A DNA stretch of 64,000 nucleotides, from assembly GCF_038002345.1 (NCBI RefSeq), contig NZ_JBBOCJ010000001.1, positions 1,550,001 through 1,614,000 of the forward strand. The letters run 5' to 3'. Of this stretch, positions 25,230-33,044 are shown piece after piece. The notes beneath the pieces were generated by a model. The model was not told the origin of the DNA, ran no database searches, and saw only the letters and a program-made list of their open reading frames with translations. The translations under genes and the position numbers were made by a program. This DNA is from Paenibacillus sp. FSL M7-0420 (GTDB taxonomy: Bacteria > Bacillota > Bacilli > Paenibacillales > Paenibacillaceae). Within the stretch, counting starts at the first letter, position 1, and each line of letters begins with the position of its first letter.

Positions 25230-26627
25230 GTGTTAAAGAAAAAGGGCTGGTTCACACTGCTGTCGTTGGTTCTGATGGTATCGGTTGTACTTACAGGCTG
25301 CGGCGGGAAGAACAATGCATCGTCCGGGGGCAATAGCGGAAGCGAAGCTACGGCGAATGCCGGCAGCAAGGATTCCAAGGAAACCAAGAATCTCACCTTT
25401 ATGTTCCGCGGGGGAACCGATGAGCAGAAGGCCTATGAGGGTGTTGTGAAAAAATATGAAGCCGATCATCCGAACGTCAAGGTTAAGATCGTTGTGACTG
25501 CGGCGGATCAATATGCGACCAAGCTGAAAGCCTCTATTACGGGGAACAGCGTTCCGGACGTTTTCTATTTTGAATCCGGTGACCTGAAGGCTTATGTGAA
25601 CAGCGGCGTGCTGCTGGACCTGACCAGCTATGTGGAGAAGAACCCTAACATTGACTTGAATAACATCTGGAAATATGGCGTGGATCTGTACCGTTACGAC
25701 GGCACCATGGCCGGGCAAGGCAATCTGTACGGGATGCCTAAGGATGTAGGCCCTTTTGCACTCGGCTATAACAAGACCATGTTCGAAGCTGCGGGTATCC
25801 CGCTGCCGGACAAAGACAAACCGTACACCTGGGATGAATTCATCAAAGTCGCTCAGCAGCTGACGATTGACAAGGACGGGGACGGCAAGCTGGATCAATT
25901 CGGCGCAGGCTTCAACGTACAGTGGGCCTTGCCTTCCTTCGTCTGGAGCAACGGGGCGGACTGGCTGGATGCGACCAAGACCAAGGTTACGATTGATGAT
26001 CCGAAATTCATCGAAGCCCTGCAATTTTTCACTGACATGCAGCTTAAATACGGCATTACGCCGTCCACAGAACAAGCACAGACTCTGGATACCTACCAGC
26101 GCTGGATGAAAGGTGAAATGGCCTTCTTCCCTGTAGGTCCGTGGGATATGAGCACTTACGAGAAGCTTCCCTTCGATTATGACCTGATTCCATATCCTGC
26201 CGGCTCCACAGGCAAATCCGCCACATGGACCGGCTCACTCGGCATCGGTGCTTCCGCCAAAACCAAGCATCCCGATGAAGCCGTGGATCTGATCAACTAT
26301 CTGACGGCCTCCAAGGAGGGAATGGAAGCGCTGGTGAAGGCTAAGGTGCAAATTCCGAACCTGATGGATATGGCTAAGGAATGGGCTGCTGATACTACGA
26401 CCAAACCGGCGAACAAGGAAGAATTCCTCCAGGTCGTGAATGAATACGGACGGGTGCTGCCTGGCCACTACACGTACAATGCTGAATGGTATAACCTGTT
26501 CTACACGGACATCCAGCCGGTGCTTGACGGCAAGGTTACCCCGGAGGAATATGTGAAGACGGAACAGCCGAAGATGCAGAAGCTGCTGGATAAAGCGGTT
26601 GAGCAAGAGGCGAAATCCAAGAAATAA
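25230..26627 (+). CDS. ABC transporter sugar-binding lipoprotein
   Basis: This 465-residue extracellular solute-binding protein (family 1, MalE-like) has a lipoprotein signal ending in VVLTGCGGK, followed by a Ser/Gly/Asn-rich linker. The start is GTG with a strong AGGAGGGG ribosome binding site. A family-1 signature region is visible in [20 protein letters not shown]. It delivers a sugar to the two permeases encoded next. No ATPase gene is present, so a shared ATPase such as MsmX is likely. The downstream GH43 gene and nearby GH127 gene suggest arabino-oligosaccharides as ligand, which is an inference from neighbours only. Confidence 0.93.
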   Translation: MLKKKGWFTLLSLVLMVSVVLTGCGGKNNASSGGNSGSEATANAGSKDSKETKNLTFMFRGGTDEQKAYEGVVKKYEADHPNVKVKIVVTAADQYATKLKASITGNSVPDVFYFESGDLKAYVNSGVLLDLTSYVEKNPNIDLNNIWKYGVDLYRYDGTMAGQGNLYGMPKDVGPFALGYNKTMFEAAGIPLPDKDKPYTWDEFIKVAQQLTIDKDGDGKLDQFGAGFNVQWALPSFVWSNGADWLDATKTKVTIDDPKFIEALQFFTDMQLKYGITPSTEQAQTLDTYQRWMKGEMAFFPVGPWDMSTYEKLPFDYDLIPYPAGSTGKSATWTGSLGIGASAKTKHPDEAVDLINYLTASKEGMEALVKAKVQIPNLMDMAKEWAADTTTKPANKEEFLQVVNEYGRVLPGHYTYNAEWYNLFYTDIQPVLDGKVTPEEYVKTEQPKMQKLLDKAVEQEAKSKK

Positions 26628-26657
26628 GCGGTACACATCGTTCTTATCCAGCATACC

Positions 26658-26700
26658 AAGTGATGTCCGGTCTCCTGTAACAGCGGGCCGGCATCACTTT
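26658..26700 (+). terminator. Intercistronic hairpin between binding protein and permease genes
   Basis: AAGTGATG (26658-26665) and CCGG (26667-26670) pair with CCGG (26688-26691) and CATCACTT (26692-26699). The stem is followed by TTGTTG rather than a long T-run, so partial termination or 3'-end protection of the binding-protein mRNA is likely. Confidence 0.6.
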
Positions 26701-26733
26701 GTTGCTGGACCATCCGAATTTGAGGTGATTCTA

Positions 26734-27624
26734 ATGAACACTAAGCTGGGTCTGTACCGCAAGGAGAAAATCTACGGGTTTCTGTTTATCCTGCCTCCGC
26801 TGCTGGGACTGCTGATCTTTACGCTGTACCCGATGATTTATTCGATCTATGGCTCATTCACGGATTGGGATGGTCTCGGCCAGATGAACTTCATCGGCCT
26901 CGGCAACTTCAAGGATCTGTGGTCGGATGAGCTGTTCCATAAGGCCTTATTCAATACCTTGTTCATGATGCTTGGCATTCCGATCGGCATTACGCTGGCG
27001 CTGCTGCTGGCGCTTGGGCTGAACCGGGGGGTGCCCGGGACTACAGCGTTCCGGGTCATCTATTATGTTCCGGTCATTTCTTCTCTGGCCGCAGTATCGA
27101 TCATGTGGAACTGGGCCTATAACGGTGATTATGGTCTCGTCAACCAGTTCCTTGATCTCTTCGGAATCAGCGGGCCGAACTGGATGGCGAATAAATATAC
27201 GGTCAAGCCGGCGCTGATCATTATGGCGGTATGGAAGGGCCTCGGTTATACGATGCTGCTCTATCTGGCGGCGCTGCAGAGTGTCTCCAGATCTTATTAT
27301 GAAGCGGCGGAGCTGGACGGAGCCAGCGGCTTCAAGTCCTTTTGGCATATCACCTGGCCGATGGTGCGCCCGGTAACCTTTTTCATCATCGTGACCAACA
27401 TTATTGGAGGATCGCAAATTTTTACCGAGATGAACATTATGACCCCTACAGGCGGGCCTGAATATGCTTCAGCCTCCGTGGTGTTCTACATTTGGCAAAA
27501 GGCCTTCGGCAACTTCCAGATGGGCTATGCCTCTGCTATGGCGGTATTCCTCGGCGTGTTCATATTTGTTGTGACTCTTATCCAATTCCGAATGAACGAG
27601 AAGCAATCGTTCGATGTCGATTAA
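26734..27624 (+). CDS. ABC sugar transporter permease (MalF/UgpA type)
   Basis: This 296-residue membrane protein has six predicted helices and the EAA loop YYEAAELDGASGFKSFWHIT, which contacts the ATPase. The frame extends upstream to 26599, but that part overlaps the binding-protein gene and the intercistronic hairpin. The ATG at 26734 has GAGGTG at the right distance. It pairs with the following permease to form the importer channel. Confidence 0.94.
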   Translation: MNTKLGLYRKEKIYGFLFILPPLLGLLIFTLYPMIYSIYGSFTDWDGLGQMNFIGLGNFKDLWSDELFHKALFNTLFMMLGIPIGITLALLLALGLNRGVPGTTAFRVIYYVPVISSLAAVSIMWNWAYNGDYGLVNQFLDLFGISGPNWMANKYTVKPALIIMAVWKGLGYTMLLYLAALQSVSRSYYEAAELDGASGFKSFWHITWPMVRPVTFFIIVTNIIGGSQIFTEMNIMTPTGGPEYASASVVFYIWQKAFGNFQMGYASAMAVFLGVFIFVVTLIQFRMNEKQSFDVD

Positions 27625-27648
27625 CTGAAGAGGGAGGAGACCATAAAT

Positions 27649-28485
27649 ATGACGAGCAGAAGAAGAGTTACCCATAGCATTATCTTTGTTCTACTTTTAA
27701 TCGGCGCGGTGTTCATGATCGGCCCGCTGCTCTGGATGCTGTCCACCTCATTCAAGGATAAGCAGGATGTGTTCGCCTTGCCTCCGGTGTGGATTCCGCG
27801 GCCGTTCCATTTCGATAAATACAGTGAGATCTGGACGGCGGGTCCGCTGCTAAGCGGGATCAGGAACAGCTTGATCATCGCGGTGACGGTGACGATTGTA
27901 GGTACGTTCACCTCCAGCCTTGCGGCGTTTTCCTTTGCTAAATTGCGGTTTCCGGGTAAAAATAAAATATTCCTGCTGATGCTGTCATCCCTGATGATTC
28001 CGTATCCGGCAGTCATGATTCCGCAGTTCTTCATGTTCTCGAAGCTGGGCTGGATTGATACGCTGCTGCCGCTGATCGTGCCGGGCCTGTTCGGCAATAT
28101 CGTCATGATCTTCTTCCTGCGGCAGTATCTGAGCAGTGTGCCCAATGCCATTATCGAAGCGGCCAAAATCGACGGAAGTTCGTACTTCCGCCTGTACAGC
28201 TCGATCACCTTCCCGCTGATCAAGCCGGCGGTGGCAGCGCAGCTGATCCTGTGGTTCATGGGTATCTGGAACGACTACCTGTCTCCGATTATCTATCTGA
28301 ATTCACCGGAGAAGCAGACGCTCCAGCTGGTTATCGCCAACTTCAATGCGACCTATGCGATCCAGACGGACTATCCGCTGATTATGGCGGCTTCGATTAT
28401 TGCCCTGCTGCCGATGCTGATTATCTTCCTTGTATTCCAAAAGCAAATCATTGAATCTGTTGCCATCTCCGGAGTGAAGGGCTGA
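27649..28485 (+). CDS. ABC sugar transporter permease (MalG type)
   Basis: This 278-residue membrane protein has six helices and the EAA loop IIEAAKIDGSSYFRLYSSI, the partner of the preceding permease. An AGGGAGGAG ribosome binding site lies before the ATG. It ends in the typical ESVAISGVKG tail of carbohydrate uptake family 1 permeases. The GH43 gene starts 73 bases later, with no terminator between, so it is probably in the same transcript. Confidence 0.94.
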   Translation: MTSRRRVTHSIIFVLLLIGAVFMIGPLLWMLSTSFKDKQDVFALPPVWIPRPFHFDKYSEIWTAGPLLSGIRNSLIIAVTVTIVGTFTSSLAAFSFAKLRFPGKNKIFLLMLSSLMIPYPAVMIPQFFMFSKLGWIDTLLPLIVPGLFGNIVMIFFLRQYLSSVPNAIIEAAKIDGSSYFRLYSSITFPLIKPAVAAQLILWFMGIWNDYLSPIIYLNSPEKQTLQLVIANFNATYAIQTDYPLIMAASIIALLPMLIIFLVFQKQIIESVAISGVKG

Positions 28486-28558
28486 CCCTTCCTTCGGAAT
28501 ACCGAATTACCGGCTGAGCACCGCCAGCCACCAGTTCAAGGCCAAAGGAGAAACCATA

Positions 28559-29521
28559 ATGAATACAAATAGAGAGTACACTAACCCGCTTGTCGAACAG
28601 CGTGCAGATCCCTGGGTATACAAGCATACCGACGGTTATTACTATTTCACCGCTTCCGTGCCGGAATATGACCGGATTGAAGTACGCAGAGCGTTAACGA
28701 TTGAGGGGCTTCGGGAAGCACAGCCGGTAGTCGCCTGGCGCAAATATGAGAGCGGCCCGCTCAGCGCCAATATCTGGGCACCCGAAATCCATTATATTGA
28801 TAGCAAATGGTATATTTACTTCGCGGCGGCCCGCACCACGGAGACGAAGGAAGGGCTGTTCGACCACCGGATGTACGCCCTGGAGAATACTTCAGCGAAC
28901 CCGCTGGAAGGAGAGTGGACCGAGAAGGGGCAGGTGAGAACCGCCTGGGAATCCTTCGCCCTGGACGCTACGGTGTTCGAGCATAAGGGCGTGCATTACT
29001 ATGTATGGGCGCAAAAGGACCCCGAGATTGACGGCAACTCCAATCTGTATATCTCAGCCATGGAGAACGGCTGGACGCTCAAGGGTCCGCAGACAATGAT
29101 CTCTTCGCCGGAGTATCCTTGGGAGGTCATCGGCTTCAAGGTAAACGAGGGGGCTGCCGTGCTGAAGCGGGGCGGCCGGATCTTCGTGAGCTTCTCGGCC
29201 AGCGCCACCGATCACAACTATTGTATGGGGCTGCTCACTGCATCGGAGGACAGCGATCTGCTGGACGCCTCATCCTGGGCCAAGCATCCCGAACCGGTGT
29301 TCCAGACCAGTGAGGAGAACGGGCAGTACGGCCCGGGACATAACAGCTTTACGGTGGACGAGCACGGCGGGGATGTTCTGATCTACCATGCCCGCAGCTA
29401 TAAGGAGATCACCGGAGACCCGCTCTACGACCCGAACCGCCACACCCGTGCGCAGCACCTGCGCTGGAACGCGGACGGCACGCCGGATTTCGGCGTGCCT
29501 GTGAGGGATGGCGCGAAGTAG
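28559..29521 (+). CDS. Glycoside hydrolase family 43 (probable alpha-L-arabinofuranosidase)
   Basis: This 320-residue five-bladed beta-propeller enzyme has the GH43 triad: Asp17 in EQRADPWVY (base), Asp136 in FALDATVFEH (pKa modulator) and Glu197 in FKVNEGAAVL (acid). No signal peptide is visible, so it acts in the cytosol on sugars imported by the transporter encoded just upstream. The sequence resembles intracellular exo-arabinofuranosidases rather than endo-arabinanases, but GH43 also includes beta-xylosidases. An AAGGAG ribosome binding site precedes the ATG. A terminator follows about 100 bases after the stop. Confidence 0.9.
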   Translation: MNTNREYTNPLVEQRADPWVYKHTDGYYYFTASVPEYDRIEVRRALTIEGLREAQPVVAWRKYESGPLSANIWAPEIHYIDSKWYIYFAAARTTETKEGLFDHRMYALENTSANPLEGEWTEKGQVRTAWESFALDATVFEHKGVHYYVWAQKDPEIDGNSNLYISAMENGWTLKGPQTMISSPEYPWEVIGFKVNEGAAVLKRGGRIFVSFSASATDHNYCMGLLTASEDSDLLDASSWAKHPEPVFQTSEENGQYGPGHNSFTVDEHGGDVLIYHARSYKEITGDPLYDPNRHTRAQHLRWNADGTPDFGVPVRDGAK

Positions 29522-29623
29522 GGCAGAGTTCAGTCGGGAAGAGAGTGGGGTAGCACGCAGAACTGCGGAGTTCCGTTGAAGGCCGCTCCGAGGGTTGGCT
29601 ACCGGCTGCATAGAGTGAAATGC

Positions 29624-29664
29624 AAAGAGTCCCGCAACCCTTTGGAGGGGAGCGGGACTCTTTG
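29624..29664 (+). terminator. Intrinsic terminator after the GH43 operon
   Basis: AAAGAGTCCCGC (29624-29635) pairs with GCGGGACTCTTT (29652-29663). It also has an A-run on its 5' side, so it could serve both strands. Confidence 0.8.
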
Positions 29665-29714
29665 TGCTGAGCCTCTGAATTAGCCAATGGTCTGGTGGCA
29701 GAGCGCCCTGGTAC

Positions 29715-30002
29715 GGCAGCTGCCGTTGCATTTTATGCAGGATTTCCGCACAGGCCGCTCTTATTGGGCTACATTGTTGCATTTTATGCAGGATTTTTCT
29801 GAATTTGTTGCTGTCTGTGGCACATTGTTGCACTTTATGCAGGAATTCCAGCAGTTTGGTGCTGATTTAAGTTGTAATGTTGCATTGTGTGCAGGATTTC
29901 CGCACGGGCCGCTCTTATTGGGCTACATTGTTGCATTTAGTGCAGGATTTTCTCATAGGCCGGTTCTATTGAGCCGCATTGTTGTATTCCGTGCAGGATT
30001 GT
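29715..30002. repeat. 51-bp hairpin array B (6 units)
   Basis: The motif GTTGCA or GTTGTA, then a short loop and TGCAGGATT, recurs at 29725, 29776, 29827, 29879, 29930 and 29981 (spacing 51, 51, 52, 51, 51). Stems are short (TGCAT with ATGCA, loop TTT), and the loop and arms vary. Linkers such as TCCGCACAGGCCGCTCTTAT recur in alternate units. It lies between the GH43 terminator and the convergent anti-sigma gene. Read on the minus strand it is the same family as array E at 63.4 kb. Confidence 0.88.
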
Positions 30003-30043
30003 CGTGCTGGCTGGTCGCCGTGCTTTATTCTGCACTAACCCCC

Positions 30044-31366
30044 TTATTTGTCCCCTAGAGGAACCGGAACAGTCTGTCTATAGAACTTAATATAGTGGAA
30101 GCCATCCATCATCAGGAATTCCGGCTTCTCCGTGGTCTGGAAGGAATATGTGCGTTCCCACAGGATATTGCCGTTCTTGAGATCCCACGGGCGGGAATCG
30201 GATATCGAACTGACGGGAACGGCGGCTCCTCCGGCTTGAACAGCCAAAGTATCCTTATCCAGCATAGTGAACTGCTTCCCGGCAATCACGATAGCATAGC
30301 CGTCAGCAGTCCTGGCGACACTGCGAATCCAGAGCTTCTCCTCGCCGACCAGAACCGACCGGTCCGAAGGCGAGGCCAGAGAGATCGGCTCTTCAACGTT
30401 CTGATATCCGCTGAAATTATCCAGTACAAGTTCAACACTCTGCGGCTTGTCTGTCGGCAGCACATCGTATTCTATGATAAATTCCGGGGCTCCCTTTTTA
30501 CTGGAATTCGTACCCCGCATCGACCGGAAATCAACCTCAGTCCCATTCACATATAGTTTGGTTACAGCAGAGAATCTTGGATTTTCGCCATTATCCATCT
30601 TATAATGTCCCTTTACGATAGTTGACGTAGGAGAAGCCGTAATCGTGTCATAGAAGACGGTTCCCTGATCCACCGGTACAGCCTGGTCAATATCTGCGAC
30701 GAGCAGGCTTTTCATGGCAAGGTTCGGGTCATATTTGAAGGAGATAGGATAGTGTGCCACTTTCCCGTTCTCCAACAGCTCGCTGAAGGTAACGGTCAAT
30801 GTTCTGGAGAAGGGGCTGGCCGGCTCGAATTTGTATACTCCTTCGAAGCGGCTACTGTCCTTGTTGCCGCCGCCGCTCCCCCCCAGGGGATCTGAATCCG
30901 TCATGAACCCTTCCAGTTTATCTACTCCGTAACGGAGTGAATAGTTGCCGTCAGGGAAGTCGCCGGTATATATACTGCCTGAAGACGGATCAATACTGTA
31001 ATACATCGTCAAGGCGTTGTCGTCTGCAATTACCCCGTTAATGGTAATCACCGTTCCGTCACCTAATGTTTTGCTTTTATTGACGCTTTGACCGTATCCG
31101 TGGTCCGCCAATTCAGAAAAGGCCATGGTATTCAGCTCAGTCTGACTGAACAGCTTCCCCCCGTAATAGGCCAGCGCAGGATACTGATAGACGCCCACTG
31201 TCAGTAACATGGCTGCTGCGGCTGTGGCGACCCAGGACCGTGCCCGTCCAGCCCGTGATTTCCGTCTAACCGGAGCCTGCTCCAGCGCCTTCCGCAATCT
31301 GCCTTCAAGTTCTGACGGCGTCTTGATCTGCTGATGTTTCTGTAATCTCTCCTCGATCGTTCTCAT
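30044..31366 (-). CDS. Membrane-anchored DUF4179 domain protein, probable anti-sigma factor
   Basis: This 440-residue protein has a short cytosolic N-terminus (ERLQKHQQIKTPSELEGRLR), one membrane helix (~residues 45-65: WVATAAAAMLLTVGVYQYP) and a large extracytoplasmic region. That region begins with DUF4179 and continues with Ig-like beta domains. DUF4179 proteins next to ECF sigma factors are taken to be anti-sigma factors. The start at 31366 follows GGAGGTGACC and overlaps the 3' end of the sigma gene by 62 bases, so the pair is co-expressed. The signal it senses is unknown. Confidence 0.85.
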   Translation of the reverse strand: MRTIEERLQKHQQIKTPSELEGRLRKALEQAPVRRKSRAGRARSWVATAAAAMLLTVGVYQYPALAYYGGKLFSQTELNTMAFSELADHGYGQSVNKSKTLGDGTVITINGVIADDNALTMYYSIDPSSGSIYTGDFPDGNYSLRYGVDKLEGFMTDSDPLGGSGGGNKDSSRFEGVYKFEPASPFSRTLTVTFSELLENGKVAHYPISFKYDPNLAMKSLLVADIDQAVPVDQGTVFYDTITASPTSTIVKGHYKMDNGENPRFSAVTKLYVNGTEVDFRSMRGTNSSKKGAPEFIIEYDVLPTDKPQSVELVLDNFSGYQNVEEPISLASPSDRSVLVGEEKLWIRSVARTADGYAIVIAGKQFTMLDKDTLAVQAGGAAVPVSSISDSRPWDLKNGNILWERTYSFQTTEKPEFLMMDGFHYIKFYRQTVPVPLGDK

Positions 31367-31901
31367 AACGGTCACCTCCAATCATAGCTTTTAGTTTCTG
31401 TATCCCCTGCGAAATTCTGGACTTGATCGTGCCGACCGGCGCTTCGGTGATATCGGCAATGGTCTGATACGGCAGATCGTGGACATAACGCAGCTCAATC
31501 GCCTCCCGCTGCCGGGGATTCAGCTGAGCGAGCAGAACGGACAGATCCATTTCAGACTCGGTATCGCGGTACGGGTTAGTTGCAGTCCATGCCTCCATTG
31601 CAGGCTCCGGCGCCTCGTCCTCCTCCAGGGGAACGAACCGGTTCTGGTTGCGGAGGACCGTTTTGCAGCGGTTAACCAGAATGGTTTTGCTCCAGCTGTA
31701 GAAGGCCTCGCTCTTCTTCAGTTGCGCAAGCTTCTCATAGAGCGTGACGATCATGTCCTCCATTACATCCATCGCGTCATGCTCATTCCTCATATAGCTA
31801 TAGGCAAGACGGTAATAAGCGTCCTGTTCGGCTAGGATCAGTTCTAATAATGCTTCTTTGTTGCCGCGCTGTGCGGCTCTGACAAGACGGCTTATATTCA
31901 T
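31305..31901 (-). CDS. ECF RNA polymerase sigma factor
   Basis: This 198-residue sigma-70 family ECF factor has region 2 (YYRLAYSYMRNEHDAMDVMEDMIVTLY) and region 4 (LNPRQREAIELRYVHDLPYQTIADITEAPVGTIKSRISQGIQKLK), with the helix-turn-helix in the latter. It is encoded just before its probable anti-sigma factor. A TGAACTTT followed 11 bases later by CGCA, upstream on the minus strand (about 31925-31950), could be an autoregulated ECF promoter, but this is weak. A GGGGTGAGC ribosome binding site precedes the ATG. Confidence 0.93.
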   Translation of the reverse strand: MNISRLVRAAQRGNKEALLELILAEQDAYYRLAYSYMRNEHDAMDVMEDMIVTLYEKLAQLKKSEAFYSWSKTILVNRCKTVLRNQNRFVPLEEDEAPEPAMEAWTATNPYRDTESEMDLSVLLAQLNPRQREAIELRYVHDLPYQTIADITEAPVGTIKSRISQGIQKLKAMIGGDRYENDRGEITETSADQDAVRT

Positions 31902-31960
31902 GTGCTCACCCCTTTCACAGATAAGAGTGCGTAGCCGCCCGGAAAGTTCATTATGCTCTC

Positions 31961-32017
31961 AAAAAAATATCCACAGCCTATTCCAGAGAAATTCTTAGTC
32001 TCTGGAATAGGCTGTGG
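31961..32017 (-). terminator. Intrinsic terminator of the AraC regulator gene
   Basis: A perfect 19-bp stem (31971-31989 with 31999-32017) ends in TATTTTTTT on the minus strand. It lies between the AraC gene and the sigma factor gene. Confidence 0.85.
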
Positions 32018-32059
32018 AGGGAGCGAGGAAGAGGCAGGAGCTGGCGGATGCTCTCACGC

Positions 32060-32914
32060 TCATTCGTAGAACAGCAGGCGCTTGGCATAAGCGTTGCGGA
32101 ACTCGGTGGGAGTGAGGCCGACAATTTTTTTGAACGATTTCATGAAATTATGGCAATCCTTATAGCCAAGCTGCAGTGAGACTTCGCTGACATTCTGGTT
32201 GGTGTCGGTCAGCAGGAATTTCGCCAGCTCCATCTTCTGCTGCAGAATATATTGCTTCAGGGAGATCCCGGAGATGACGGTGAACAGATGGGAGAGATAC
32301 TTCTCGTTATAGCCGAAATAGGCGGCGATCTGCGATACCTTAATATGCTCGCTGCGGCTCCATTTAATGTAGTCCACAATATCGTGGTAGAGCTGCTCCT
32401 GCTTCGTTCTTTTGAACGGATCGGCATCGGTTGGCAGGGTCTGGTTGTACAGCTCGCACAGAATAACGGTAGACATATAGTTGCCCAGCACCGTCTGATT
32501 GTAGCTCCGCACCGAGTCCTGGAGCTGCTTCATCATGACGATGATTTTCTCGACATTCCGCAGGGTTCCGTATTGGGGCAGGTGAATAACGTATTCTTCC
32601 TTGTCGCCGTTTGACGGAGGGGGGGCCGCAGTCTGACTACCGTTCGCAGCATGAAAATGCAGCCAATAAAAGCTACAGTCCGAAGACTTGTACCCGTATT
32701 GTCTGGTAAGCGGAGGCAGGAGCAGGAACTCGCCTTTGGAGACCACGAACTGCTCGTTGTCACCCGCCAGATAGAGCACGCCTTCGGTCATAACAATCAG
32801 CTCATAATCCTGTAAAATCCGGCTTAAGTGAATCCACTCCGCCGAGGGGGCCACGAATTTGCCGGTCATCTCCAGATGTACCGGCTTATCTACCAGCAGT
32901 GTGAATGCAGTCAT
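32060..32914 (-). CDS. AraC family transcriptional regulator
   Basis: This 284-residue regulator has an N-terminal cupin-like sensing domain (to ~140) and a C-terminal double helix-turn-helix (residues ~180-278: HIKVSQIAAYFGYNEKYLSH, then VSEVSLQLGYKDCHNFMKSFKKI). It is followed by its own terminator and lies 130 bases downstream of the GH127 gene on the same strand, separated by a hairpin. It likely controls arabinoside genes nearby, judging only by position. Confidence 0.92.
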   Translation of the reverse strand: MTAFTLLVDKPVHLEMTGKFVAPSAEWIHLSRILQDYELIVMTEGVLYLAGDNEQFVVSKGEFLLLPPLTRQYGYKSSDCSFYWLHFHAANGSQTAAPPPSNGDKEEYVIHLPQYGTLRNVEKIIVMMKQLQDSVRSYNQTVLGNYMSTVILCELYNQTLPTDADPFKRTKQEQLYHDIVDYIKWSRSEHIKVSQIAAYFGYNEKYLSHLFTVISGISLKQYILQQKMELAKFLLTDTNQNVSEVSLQLGYKDCHNFMKSFKKIVGLTPTEFRNAYAKRLLFYE

Positions 32915-32967
32915 GTTATCATCCCCCTCGGTGTGGAAATAGTCTTATCCTATTACCATATCAAATA

Positions 32968-33013
32968 AGGGCTATCTTGCATACAGCAGAAGCTGCATCC
33001 GAGATAACCCTTG
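32968..33013 (-). terminator. Probable terminator after the GH127 gene
   Basis: AAGGGCTATCTTG (32968-32980) pairs with CGAGATAACCCTT (33001-33013), with two mismatches or wobbles, followed by ATTTG on the minus strand. Confidence 0.6.
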
Positions 33014-33044
33014 TGTGGAACAGTGTGTTGCATTATGCCAATGG